Shown piece by piece: positions 8,116 through 15,135 of a stretch of DNA of 15,135 bases (its first letter is position 1; every line of letters starts with the position of its first letter). A program made the position numbers and the translations under genes. Source of the stretch: Chloroflexota bacterium (GTDB lineage: Bacteria > Chloroflexota > Anaerolineae > Anaerolineales > UBA4823); assembly GCA_030636125.1 (NCBI GenBank), contig DAOVXM010000012.1:1-15135 (forward strand), written 5' to 3'. The notes beneath the pieces are model-generated. The model ran no database searches, was not told the origin of the DNA, and saw nothing but the letters and a program-made list of their open reading frames with translations.

Positions 8116-8150
8116 GTGTTCGTCCCCAATTGGGACGAGCACTTTTTGTT
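8116..8150 (+). terminator. T-box-regulated intrinsic terminator
   Basis: GTGTTCGTCCC 8116-8126 pairs with GGGACGAGCAC 8132-8142 (11 bp, one G-U, loop CAATT), followed by TTTTTGTT from 8143. The 5' half (CGTCCC) is also complementary to the GGG and GCG parts of the T-box sequence at 8095-8109, giving the standard mutually exclusive antiterminator. Charged tRNA-Trp should favour this terminator; uncharged tRNA-Trp should favour read-through to trpB2. Confidence 0.9.
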
Positions 8151-8342
8151 TAACAGAGTTCCGTAGGTGCGTGTAGTATGTTTTATTTTTTCGGAGTTGA
8201 CGTCACAAGGAGGTGGTATTGAAATTATGCATGTATGTGGTGCCAGGTTTTCTGAAATTAAGCCTGGATATTAGTTGTTTTGTGAAAGCTACGCAAATGG
8301 TAGAAAAAATATTAAAACTTACACTTTATAAGGAGGACTGCA
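8151..8342 (+). promoter_or_regulatory. Post-terminator leader of trpB2 with orphan ribosome-binding site
   Basis: These 192 nt lie between the regulated terminator and trpB2. They include a T-rich stretch (8181-8191) and a strong Shine-Dalgarno AAGGAGG at 8207-8213 with no recognised gene after it. From it a TTG at 8219 (5-nt spacing) opens a 50-codon frame ending at TAA 8369-8371, inside trpB2; an ATG at 8227 opens a 15-codon frame ending at TAG 8272-8274. Neither product is recognisable and neither has a Trp codon, so this is not a classical trp leader peptide. A CCAGG/CCTGG hairpin lies near 8243-8267. The real trpB2 site, AAGGAGG, is at 8330-8336. Confidence 0.4.
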
Positions 8343-9713
8343 ATGTCTACTCGAACTCGCTTTCTACTTAACGAAACTGATCTGCCCCGCTTTTGGTATA
8401 ACATCAATGCTGATATGCCAGTTCCACCAACGCCTGTATTAAACCCACAAACATTGGAACCGGTAACCCCAGACTTTTTAGGTGTTTTATTTCCCATGGA
8501 ACTGATCTTACAAGAGATCAGTACGGATCAATATATCGAAATTCCCGAAGAGGTTAGGGAGATTTATAAGCTCTACCGTCCAACACCACTAATCCGCGCT
8601 CGCCGATTAGAAAAAGTCCTGGATACACCGGCACATATATACTTCAAAAATGAGGGTGTATCTCCTCCCGGCAGCCATAAACCAAATACAGCGATCGCGC
8701 AAGCATATTTCAATAAAATGGCTGGTACCAAAGCCCTGGTTACGGAAACGGGTGCTGGTCAATGGGGATCGGCGTTATCACTGGCGTGTAACTACTTTGA
8801 TCTTGATTTAGAAGTGTATATGGTCAAGGTTTCATATAATCAGAAACCATATCGTCGTGTAATGATGGAAACCTATGGTGCACAGGTCTTCGCCAGTCCA
8901 TCTGAGCGTACCCAATATGGTACTTCAGTATTAACCCAATATCCGGATAGTCCCGGATCGCTCGGAATCGCTATATCGGAAGCTGTAGAGGTAGCTGCAA
9001 CTTCGGGTGGCGCCAAAAAATATAGTCTGGGTTCGGTGTTGAATCATGTGCTGCTGCATCAAACAGTGATTGGCGAAGAAGCACTTAAACAGATGGACTT
9101 GGCAGGCGAATACCCAGATGTAATTATTGGGTGCGTCGGAGGCGGTTCTAACTTTTCTGGCCTTGCATATCCATTCCTGCGAGAAAAGATCTTGGATGGA
9201 CGCAAAACGAGATTGGTTGCGGTTGAACCAACAGCCACACCAACTTTGACAAAGGGTTCATACACGTTTGATTATGGCGATTCTGCTCAAATGGCACCGG
9301 TCGTGAAAATGTATACCCTCGGACATAACTTCATACCTCCCCCTATCCATGCTGGAGGATTGCGCTACCATGGTATGGCACCTAGCCTATGTGCCTTGTA
9401 TGAAGCAGGTTATATTGAAGCTATTGCCGTCCCACAACTGGCAACTTTTGAAGCAGCAGTGCAATTTGCACGTAGCGAGGGCATAATCGCAGCTCCGGAG
9501 AGTGCGCATGCCATTCGAGCGGCTATTGATGAGGCTCTAGATGCGAAAGAGAAAGGTGAAAAACGTGTAATTGTTTTCAACCTTTCCGGGCATGGAAACT
9601 TAGATATGGCGGCTTACCAGGCATACTTTGCCGGTGAGTTAGAGGATTATGCGTATCCAGAGCAAGCCATAAAATCTGCCATGGAAGAACTACCGACGGT
9701 AGAAATCGCGTAA
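8343..9713 (+). CDS. trpB2: Tryptophan synthase beta-like enzyme TrpB2 (PLP-dependent)
   Basis: TrpB condenses indole with serine to make tryptophan. The 456-residue length, the N-terminal segment [13 protein letters not shown] and the motif [12 protein letters not shown] mark the TrpB2 class, which is longer than TrpB1 and usually lacks a TrpA partner. PLP is expected on Lys113 in PPGSHKPNT (108-116). The catalytic Glu is E135 in [10 protein letters not shown], and the cofactor phosphate loop is GGGSN (266-270). HAGGLRYHG and [11 protein letters not shown] follow in the C-terminal half. ATG 8343 has an ideal AAGGAGG at 8330-8336. No trpA or other trp gene is nearby, so it may salvage indole or make tryptophan with a remote partner. 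Trp-specific T-box control supports tryptophan as its physiological product. TrpB2 members can have other substrates, for example serine deamination, so the exact reaction remains open. Confidence 0.93.
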   Translation: MSTRTRFLLNETDLPRFWYNINADMPVPPTPVLNPQTLEPVTPDFLGVLFPMELILQEISTDQYIEIPEEVREIYKLYRPTPLIRARRLEKVLDTPAHIYFKNEGVSPPGSHKPNTAIAQAYFNKMAGTKALVTETGAGQWGSALSLACNYFDLDLEVYMVKVSYNQKPYRRVMMETYGAQVFASPSERTQYGTSVLTQYPDSPGSLGIAISEAVEVAATSGGAKKYSLGSVLNHVLLHQTVIGEEALKQMDLAGEYPDVIIGCVGGGSNFSGLAYPFLREKILDGRKTRLVAVEPTATPTLTKGSYTFDYGDSAQMAPVVKMYTLGHNFIPPPIHAGGLRYHGMAPSLCALYEAGYIEAIAVPQLATFEAAVQFARSEGIIAAPESAHAIRAAIDEALDAKEKGEKRVIVFNLSGHGNLDMAAYQAYFAGELEDYAYPEQAIKSAMEELPTVEIA

Positions 9714-9792
9714 AAGTTGTAAATGAGGATCCTAAGATCAATAGAAATGCCCGGTCCCGAGACTTTTTCTTCGGATTGGCTTGTATAATATT

Positions 9793-9830
9793 ACTCCCAT
9801 TCCCGCACCAGGGAATGGGAGTGTTTCTTC
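9793..9830 (+). terminator. Intrinsic terminator after trpB2
   Basis: A perfect 12-bp stem, ACTCCCATTCCC 9793-9804 / GGGAATGGGAGT 9811-9822, loop GCACCA, is followed by the moderately T-rich GTTTCTTCCC. It lies 80 nt after the trpB2 stop. On the minus strand the downstream flank is AATATTATA rather than a U-run, so it suits + strand transcription better, although the stem could slow the convergent minus-strand transcript too. Confidence 0.75.
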
Positions 9831-10022
9831 CCTTGGAAGATATTTGGTTGATCTTCAGTTGAGATGCCATAACCTGTGTCTTATATACTGACTATTAGAT
9901 CATATCCAACGAGAATTAATTCGGCCATCAGGGTATATTGTACAGCTTGATTCAATAATTTTCGCATGATCGATATTTGGCAGGATTGATATGCAGTAGT
10001 GTTGGATTATTCGAAAGAACGA
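9831..10022. other. Convergent intergenic stretch without a recognisable gene
   Basis: Together with 9714-9792 and the terminator, this completes the 309-nt gap between trpB2 and the oppositely oriented DUF4032 gene. It is AT-rich, with no ribosome-binding site followed by a credible frame, no strong hairpin with a U-tract on the minus strand and no repeat that I can support. How the minus-strand operon ends is therefore unclear. Confidence 0.6.
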
Positions 10023-11240
10023 TCATATTCCTGATTGTTCTGACAATAATTTGTTGACGAAATCTTCAGTTGCTGTTTGATGACCTACATCGTGTTGGGC
10101 TGTCTCAGAAAGGTACCATTTGTGTTCAAGGACTTGGCAGTAAAACTCTGCCGAGCTAATCTCTATTTCATTGATCAAAGGATGAAGTCTCTGGAGTGTT
10201 GGCTGGTAAATATTTTCAAGCCAATCATAAGCAGCAGCGCTGAGTGAAGTGCTACGATTTTTCATTTGCGAGAGTGTAGCTTTATGTTCATGTATTTCGT
10301 TCATCATTTTTCGGGCTTGCATTTCCTCTGCTTCTACACCAGTTAGGTTAAAAAGATGATCGTGATGGAAGTTTTGATCCGTAACAAATACCCGTAAGCG
10401 AAGTTGATTCCCGTTAGCTGTGCTAAATAATTCGACCTCACCAATAGAGAAACCGAGCGCATTTAGTGCGCGGATACGTTCCTGGATGCGATAGTGTTCC
10501 TCAGGGTTTATGATATCATCATGGGTTATTTCTTCCCACAGTTTTTGGTATTGTAAGCGGATATAAGCACCCGTCTCACGGATTGTAGGTATATCAGATG
10601 TGATACCTAATGACACTAATTCAGCCAGCTCCGCATTAATATTTTCCTCCATGATTTCCAAGTCATGATGTCTTAACGTGGGCGGCATATGGTCTAAATA
10701 TATTTCTGTTGTTTCTGCGTCTACTAGATAAGCCCTTAAAGCACCATCATCCCGTCGGAAGAGAGTGTTGGAGAGTGAGCAATCTCCCCAGTAAATTCCT
10801 GCTAAATGCAGTTGGACCATTAACCCTGCGATAGCATCTAACAAAGAGTCTTGATAACGAACGAGTTGGTTCCCCTTGAAAAGCAACCGGTACGGAATTG
10901 AATGGTTTAGGTATCTTGTGATTAACACACTGGCCTGGCCCTGTTCTGTTATTGTTCGCGCATAACCGTGAGGTATAACGCTAGAAAGACGCAACTTTTC
11001 CATGGTTAATAAGTTGTTATACTCTTTTTCGGCTAAGTCCGAGGAGAGTTCTTTCAGTGCAAAAAGGGTGCCATTGTAATTTACGAAGACGACAGGATGT
11101 CGTGAAAGGCCTCGCGGTACTTCTTCTAATCGCACACAACTATCAGCCCATTTAGTTAAGGGCTGGTTCCAGGGCAAATCCAGAAAATCAGGATTCCCCT
11201 TTCGTAGGGTAAATTTTGGTAGGTGATTTATGATTTTCAT
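10023..11240 (-). CDS. DUF4032 protein with kinase-like N-terminal domain
   Basis: This 405-residue protein has no signal peptide or membrane segment. Its first ~200 residues carry what looks like a full set of kinase-fold residues: Lys63 in LFALKEL, Glu73 in the following helix, the catalytic-loop pattern GDCSLSN (Asp153 to Asn158) and LVDAET with Asp174 in the DFG position. This resembles the lipopolysaccharide/RIO-like atypical kinases annotated as DUF4032 in Actinobacteria and Chloroflexi. The C-terminal half (about 210-400) is acidic and helical (e.g. TGAYIRLQYQKLWEEIT, AAYDWLENIYQPTLQRL) and fits DUF4032 proper, of unknown function. The start ATG overlaps the stop of the upstream ABC gene (ATGA, 11237-11240), so it is probably translated with the transporter. 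A role phosphorylating a small molecule or lipid exported by the ABC pair is inference. Confidence 0.8.
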   Translation of the reverse strand: MKIINHLPKFTLRKGNPDFLDLPWNQPLTKWADSCVRLEEVPRGLSRHPVVFVNYNGTLFALKELSSDLAEKEYNNLLTMEKLRLSSVIPHGYARTITEQGQASVLITRYLNHSIPYRLLFKGNQLVRYQDSLLDAIAGLMVQLHLAGIYWGDCSLSNTLFRRDDGALRAYLVDAETTEIYLDHMPPTLRHHDLEIMEENINAELAELVSLGITSDIPTIRETGAYIRLQYQKLWEEITHDDIINPEEHYRIQERIRALNALGFSIGEVELFSTANGNQLRLRVFVTDQNFHHDHLFNLTGVEAEEMQARKMMNEIHEHKATLSQMKNRSTSLSAAAYDWLENIYQPTLQRLHPLINEIEISSAEFYCQVLEHKWYLSETAQHDVGHQTATEDFVNKLLSEQSGI

Positions 11241-13078
11241 TGATCGCTCTGAGCAACCGTGCTATCTTCTTGAAGCCAGGACCTTTGAGTGATATATTCA
11301 AGGCTTTGGTGCCGGAAGTAGGTGTTGTAGAGGTCCGCGTAATGACCGCCTTGAGCTAGCAAACCATCGTGGTTACCTTCTTCGATTATTTGACCATGAT
11401 CTATCACGATTATGCGACCAGCAGCCTTAACTGTTGAAAGGCGGTGCGCGATGAGGATGCTTGTGGTATTGGCCAGGATCATATCTAATGCTTGTTGTAT
11501 CTGCCACTCTGTAAAAGGATCGATACTAGCTGTGGCTTCATCCAGAATAAAGATTGATGGGTTTTGAACGAGAACGCGCATCAGAGAAACCAGTTGACGC
11601 TGGCCCATCGATAGCCGTGAACCGCGTTCGCCGACCATAGTGTCCAAACCTTGAGGTAATGTATTCAGCCATTCTCCATCTCCAATTCTATGAGCCATTT
11701 CATCAATATCGCAGCGGTCCACATTAGTGGAGCTTGCGTAACAAATATTCTCGATGACACTTCCAGAGAATAGAAATGGAATCTGGGAGACAATACCCAG
11801 ATGGTTCCGGTAACTAGTCAAATCGAATGTGCGGATGTTCTTCCCATCGATCAATATATTCCCCTCTTGGAACTCATAAAAACGAGCGATTAATTTCGCG
11901 ATAGATGATTTACCAGCACCAGTATGTCCGACCAGAGCAATGTTCTCTCCAGGCTGGATGTGTAGATTGAAGTTCGTTAAAACGGTTTCCTTTTCTGTAT
12001 ATTGAAAACAGATATTCTCGAAACGGATATCGCCAATCAGGCGAGGTATAGGATTATTATCGATCTGAACGACGGCGGATTCAGCATCTATCAAGGCGAA
12101 GGCCCGCTCAGCGGCAGATAAACCGGTTTGTACTTGAGCCCAGAATGCGGATAGATTTAGCATTGGAAAGAAAAAACGGTCCAGGCTCTGGAGAAAAAGG
12201 AACCAGGCTCCAATGGTGATCGCACCTTGCGCCGCGCTGAGACCACCGACATACACGAGGATTGCCGTCCCAAGCCCACCTAATGCATTTAATGTTGGAA
12301 AAACAAGAGAAAGTACAAAGCCACGTTGGACGTTCACACTATAAGATTGGCGGTTTGCTTCGTCGAATTCTTCGTAAACCATGGCTTCCTGTCGAAAATT
12401 TTTTGCTACGGCAATGCCGCTAACCGTTTCCTTAATGGTTGCGTTGACATTTGCCATTGCCCGCATCCCTTGCCTGGTTACTTTTCTGGCCAGTTTACGA
12501 AAGCTCAATGCGACCAGAAATATTATCGGGAGAAAGGCGAATAGATATAGGGATAGCCGTAGATCTATAGTGATTAGGACAATGCCTAAAATTATCGCTT
12601 GTACGAATTGAGAGAATAGGTCAGTGATGAGCATTGTAATCTGGCCAAAATCTTGGGTGTCAGATGTGATCCTAGAAACGATACGACCAGAGGAATACTC
12701 ATCATAAAAAGAGAGGTCGTGTTCAGTTGAGGCTTTAAAAGCATCGTGGCGCAATTTTAAAACAATGTCACCGATAACGCGCACAGTTATACGCCGGCGG
12801 TACCAGTTTGCACCCCAAGTTATTAATCCAGCAAAGAAAATTGCTCCGGTAAGTAGGATGATATTTTGTGTCGTGACAGTGGTGTTTATCAGGTCAAGAC
12901 CACGCGAAACAATAATGGGTTGAGCAGCGCTCGCAAACGCAATAACCAATAAAAGTACAGCTATAACCACTAATCTACGGAGATGTGGTGAAAAATAATC
13001 CACCATCCGCCGCACTAACTGACGGTCGGTATATTGTCTGTCATATCCTTCTATGTCTAGGTTTGAAAAAAAGCCCAT
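11237..13078 (-). CDS. ABC exporter half-transporter, subunit with canonical Walker B and LSMGQ signature
   Basis: A 613-residue membrane-ATPase fusion. Residues ~30-320 form an ABC type-1 exporter domain with hydrophobic spans near 36-56, 73-90, 148-190 and 255-300. The nucleotide-binding domain follows: Walker A GHTGAGKSS (384-392, Lys390), Q-loop Gln432, signature LSMGQ (489-493), Walker B FILDE (510-514, catalytic Glu514), D-loop SID and H-loop His545. The canonical signature is LSGGQ, so Met replaces the first Gly. That, with the complementary change in the neighbouring gene, points to the partner in an asymmetric heterodimeric exporter. It begins 76 nt after the upstream ABC gene, with no good Shine-Dalgarno, and overlaps the DUF4032 gene by 4 nt. 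Family substrates include drugs, lipids and peptides; none can be assigned here. Confidence 0.93.
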   Translation of the reverse strand: MGFFSNLDIEGYDRQYTDRQLVRRMVDYFSPHLRRLVVIAVLLLVIAFASAAQPIIVSRGLDLINTTVTTQNIILLTGAIFFAGLITWGANWYRRRITVRVIGDIVLKLRHDAFKASTEHDLSFYDEYSSGRIVSRITSDTQDFGQITMLITDLFSQFVQAIILGIVLITIDLRLSLYLFAFLPIIFLVALSFRKLARKVTRQGMRAMANVNATIKETVSGIAVAKNFRQEAMVYEEFDEANRQSYSVNVQRGFVLSLVFPTLNALGGLGTAILVYVGGLSAAQGAITIGAWFLFLQSLDRFFFPMLNLSAFWAQVQTGLSAAERAFALIDAESAVVQIDNNPIPRLIGDIRFENICFQYTEKETVLTNFNLHIQPGENIALVGHTGAGKSSIAKLIARFYEFQEGNILIDGKNIRTFDLTSYRNHLGIVSQIPFLFSGSVIENICYASSTNVDRCDIDEMAHRIGDGEWLNTLPQGLDTMVGERGSRLSMGQRQLVSLMRVLVQNPSIFILDEATASIDPFTEWQIQQALDMILANTTSILIAHRLSTVKAAGRIIVIDHGQIIEEGNHDGLLAQGGHYADLYNTYFRHQSLEYITQRSWLQEDSTVAQSDQ

Positions 13079-13154
13079 ATTAGCTTGATCTGGAGATTAA
13101 TTCTGTTTTTCGGATAATACCCGATTTGCTCACTAAAGAAATACTATCAGCCAA

Positions 13155-14918
13155 TTATTCACTAAAAATCCTCTGGTATGCTTCCGAAGTATGCATCAAT
13201 TCATCATGCGTGCCAGTTGCTGCAATGCGGCCATTCCTCAACACAATGATGAGGTCAGCCCAGCGGATTTGAGAGAGACGGTGTGTAATGATCAGGGTCG
13301 TGCGCCCACGTGCGGCTGCATATATGGCACGCTGGATTTTATCTTCTGTAGCACTATCAATCGCGCTGGTTGAATCATCAAGGATGAGGATACGCGGGTC
13401 CGTGAGAAAAGCACGTGCTAGGGCTAAGCGTTGGCGTTGACCACCTGAAAGGGTGGCGCCACGTTCACCAATCACTGTTTCATAGCCATCCTTGTAAGAT
13501 GATAAAAACTCGGTAGCCTGGGCGGCCTTAGCCGCCGCTTCAACATTTTCTTGGGTGGCGTTCTGGTGGCCAAAGGCGATATTTTCAGCAATTGAGCGGG
13601 AGAATAGAAAGATATCTTGTTCAATGATGGAGATTTTGCGCCTTAATGCCTCCAAGTTCCAGTCACGCACGTCAACCCCATCCACCAGCACCTTTCCAGA
13701 GGTGACATCATATGTGCGATTGACCAACTTAACCAGAGATGTTTTTCCAGCCCCTGTTTGCCCGACAATTGCGATGGTCTGGCCGGGTTTAATTTTAATG
13801 GATATATTTTCAAGAGCAGGTTCTCCGTCATCATAAATAAAGGTCACATCTTTGAATTCGATCTCACCCTTCATTGACCCAGCGTAACCCTGGGTATTTT
13901 GGTCAAGATTATTCTCCCGATTGATCAATTCGAGGATGCGTTTTGCGCCAGCAATTCCTAGAGAGACTTGAGAGTATGCGAAAAGTGATACAAAAGTGGG
14001 AAAACCGAATAACTGCAGAAGCCCAAAATAGGCAACCACTTGTCCAATATCCAGCAATCCCGCACGGTAGAGCAATAGTGCTTGTAGTAGACCCCCAGCA
14101 ATGGCAATAGCCAATAATAAAAGCGGCAGGAAGCGCGCTTCTACATCACCTTGGTGTACAAAAGCATCCCTGTAGTGACGGGCGTTGATGTCAAATCGTT
14201 CAACTTCGCTTTCTTCCTGAGACATGCCTTTAACAGTCTCGATCCCATCGATAGCTTCCGCAAGTCTGGTGTTGGTCTGACCGAACGCCCGCCGAACTTC
14301 ACTAGTGATCGGTCCTAATTCATGTAGGTACTGCCATAAGGAAAGTCCATAGGTAATTGTATATAAGAGGGGGATCAAGATCAGGGAGGGATGTAAGCGT
14401 GGTGCGATGATCAGGGGCACGATCAGAAAAGTCGCTGATCCGATCACTAGGTTAATCCCAGGGCTGAACATCAAGTTGATCTCTCGTACATCATTGGTAG
14501 CCCGAGCCATGGTATCGCCAACTGGTTGCAAATTATGGAAGGTCATACTCTTCCCGAGAAGGCTGACATATAGCTCATCACGGATGTCGCGTTCCATACG
14601 CTGTCCAAGAAGCTCTGCACTGAAATTTCGACCTAGTTGTAAAACACCGCGTAAAACTTGGGAAAAGGCCAATACCAGAGCGATACGGAGTAAGCTTGTT
14701 GTAGCAGGCGATGGTTGATCTATTACATTGATAGCTTGGCCAATTAAAATAGGAACTACAGCGGCTAAGCCGGCATTTCCGATTGCACCAATGATCATTG
14801 TGATCCATAAGTACCAATAGCGAAATGAGTGATATGTTATCCAGCGAACTGGACCCCGCCGGTCTGGATGAAAGCGATGCGGAAGACTAAACTCTGTTGG
14901 GATATGTGTAGCAGTCAT
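13155..14918 (-). CDS. ABC exporter half-transporter, subunit with Asp in place of catalytic Glu
   Basis: A 587-residue fusion: ABC type-1 membrane domain (spans near 36-64, 78-95, 155-190, 265-315) then an ATPase domain. Walker A is GQTGAGKT (386-393, Lys392), Q-loop Gln434 (IIEQD), signature LSGGQ (490-494, canonical), Walker B ILILD ending at Asp514, then Asp515 where catalytic Glu is normal, and H-loop His546. An Asp at this site is the hallmark of the degenerate ATP site of heterodimeric exporters such as BmrC/BmrD or TM287/TM288. The N-terminal 20 residues (TATHIPTEFSLPHRFHPDRR) are a soluble extension. No Shine-Dalgarno precedes ATG 14918; a small TTGAT/ATCAA inverted repeat (14929-14942) lies just upstream. 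Same strand as, and probably cotranscribed with, the next two genes. Confidence 0.94.
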   Translation of the reverse strand: MTATHIPTEFSLPHRFHPDRRGPVRWITYHSFRYWYLWITMIIGAIGNAGLAAVVPILIGQAINVIDQPSPATTSLLRIALVLAFSQVLRGVLQLGRNFSAELLGQRMERDIRDELYVSLLGKSMTFHNLQPVGDTMARATNDVREINLMFSPGINLVIGSATFLIVPLIIAPRLHPSLILIPLLYTITYGLSLWQYLHELGPITSEVRRAFGQTNTRLAEAIDGIETVKGMSQEESEVERFDINARHYRDAFVHQGDVEARFLPLLLLAIAIAGGLLQALLLYRAGLLDIGQVVAYFGLLQLFGFPTFVSLFAYSQVSLGIAGAKRILELINRENNLDQNTQGYAGSMKGEIEFKDVTFIYDDGEPALENISIKIKPGQTIAIVGQTGAGKTSLVKLVNRTYDVTSGKVLVDGVDVRDWNLEALRRKISIIEQDIFLFSRSIAENIAFGHQNATQENVEAAAKAAQATEFLSSYKDGYETVIGERGATLSGGQRQRLALARAFLTDPRILILDDSTSAIDSATEDKIQRAIYAAARGRTTLIITHRLSQIRWADLIIVLRNGRIAATGTHDELMHTSEAYQRIFSE

Positions 14919-14980
14919 AGATCAGTTATTGATTTCTATCAAAATGTGTTGATGCCTTGAACCTGAGGGAAAAAATGGGG

Positions 14981-15135
14981 TTAATAATCGATAATCTCAT
15001 CTGGAAAGGGCAGCTCAGAGGCAATTTTAAAAGGCCCATAATTTGGTAAATCTTCTGAATGTATACGGCGCAATCGACCTGTACGCGCTGATATTTTATA
15101 ATAAAAACCATTGCGGTGGAGTAGTGGGACTGAAC
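14981..15135 (-). CDS. C-terminal end of an unrecognised protein (5' part beyond window)
   Basis: On the minus strand one frame is open from the window edge to TAA at 14981-14983, giving 50 residues. They have a normal soluble-protein look: VPLLHRNGFYYKIS, then TGRLRRIHSEDLP, NYGPFKIASELPFP and an acidic end DEIIDY. I do not recognise the family. I prefer it over the other open minus-strand frame (14926-15111), whose product is Cys- and Ile-rich without a plausible fold, because this one runs off the edge uninterrupted and ends 62 nt before the ABC gene, in operon-like spacing. If real, it heads or precedes the ABC-ABC-DUF4032 cluster. Confidence 0.6.
   Translation of the reverse strand, partial: SVPLLHRNGFYYKISARTGRLRRIHSEDLPNYGPFKIASELPFPDEIIDY

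Larger units (their letters stand above)
7765..8150 (+). ncRNA. tRNA-Trp-sensing T-box riboswitch leader
   Basis: T-box leaders bind a specific tRNA and end transcription early when it is charged. Stem I elements in order: GAGG 7778-7781 pairing with CCTC 7859-7862; AGTA 7785-7788; CGGC 7799-7802 pairing with GCCG 7843-7846; AGAGAG 7808-7813; and the distal-loop element GGTGTGA 7823-7829. The specifier loop reads GAATGGACC, with codon TGG (Trp) at 7855-7857. The CAGTAG (7891-7896) and CCGTTATC (7915-7922) elements match stem II and the IIA/B pseudoknot. The T-box sequence AGGGGTGGCACCGCGG (8094-8109) carries bulge TGGC (8099-8102), complementary to a 3' GCCA end, i.e. discriminator G73 as expected for bacterial tRNA-Trp. 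Specifier, bulge and downstream trpB2 agree. About 120 nt between IIA/B and the antiterminator are extra compared with compact T-boxes. Confidence 0.93.

Noticed and set aside
8197..8225. Second promoter (TTGACG, 17 nt, TGAAAT) that would bypass the T-box
   Set aside because: The -10 hexamer matches only four of six positions and lacks the initial TA; not enough to claim a promoter without 5'-end data.
9761..9789. TATAAT at 9784-9789 after trpB2 as a promoter
   Set aside because: There is no -35-like hexamer at a suitable distance and a strong terminator hairpin begins four bases later, with no gene to serve downstream on the + strand.
13155..14918. Asp515 read as an inactivating mutation of the ABC gene
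   Set aside because: All other ATPase motifs are intact and the partner subunit has the matching signature change, which is the known design of heterodimeric exporters rather than decay.
14926..15111. 61-codon minus-strand frame starting with ATG
   Set aside because: It overlaps the better, edge-spanning frame ending at 14981, has no ribosome-binding site, and gives a Cys/Ile-rich product without recognisable features.
1..15135. Signs of mobile elements, CRISPR arrays or genomic island boundaries
   Set aside because: No transposase, integrase, direct-repeat array, tRNA-associated att-like repeat or sharp composition change was seen by eye; the genes are housekeeping or ordinary transport.

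Overview
The window reads as chromosomal backbone of a bacterium of roughly 45% GC. A Chloroflexota (Anaerolineae-like) host is my best inference. The grounds are a NusA with a long charged C-terminal tail, a short IF-2, a stand-alone TrpB2 behind a T-box, and a DUF4032 protein, a family I associate with Actinobacteria and Chloroflexi. No rRNA or tRNA gene, CRISPR array, insertion sequence or phage gene is visible, so the host assignment rests on gene content alone.

Region 1 (1-6287, + strand) is a translation and ribosome-assembly operon: the end of nusA, ylxR, infB, rbfA, a DHH nanoRNase/pAp phosphatase (nrnA-like), truB and ribF. From rbfA onward the genes touch or overlap (8-nt overlap, 0-nt gap, 9-nt gap) and lack good Shine-Dalgarno sequences, which suggests translational coupling. 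The one large gap, before infB, holds two hairpins and a competing pairing.

Region 2 (6288-7738, + strand) is the dTMP/folate pair thyA-folA, joined by a GTGA stop/start overlap.

Region 3 (7719-9830, + strand) is the most interesting part. A near-consensus promoter whose -35 box lies inside the end of folA drives a tRNA-Trp T-box leader. Its specifier codon is UGG and its T-box bulge is UGGC, matching G73 of tRNA-Trp. The leader controls a lone trpB2 (tryptophan synthase beta-like). It is unusually long: a second terminator-shaped hairpin with six U residues lies upstream of the antiterminator, an extra segment can form a pseudoknot, and a strong orphan ribosome-binding site follows the regulated terminator.

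Region 4 (10023-15135, - strand) converges on trpB2. In transcription order it holds the 3' end of an unrecognised gene, two half-size ABC exporters and a DUF4032 kinase-like protein that overlaps the second ABC gene by ATGA. The two ABC subunits look like a heterodimer with one degenerate ATP site: the catalytic Glu is replaced by Asp in one, and the signature is LSMGQ in the other. The 309-nt stretch between the converging regions holds one strong terminator hairpin and no supportable gene.
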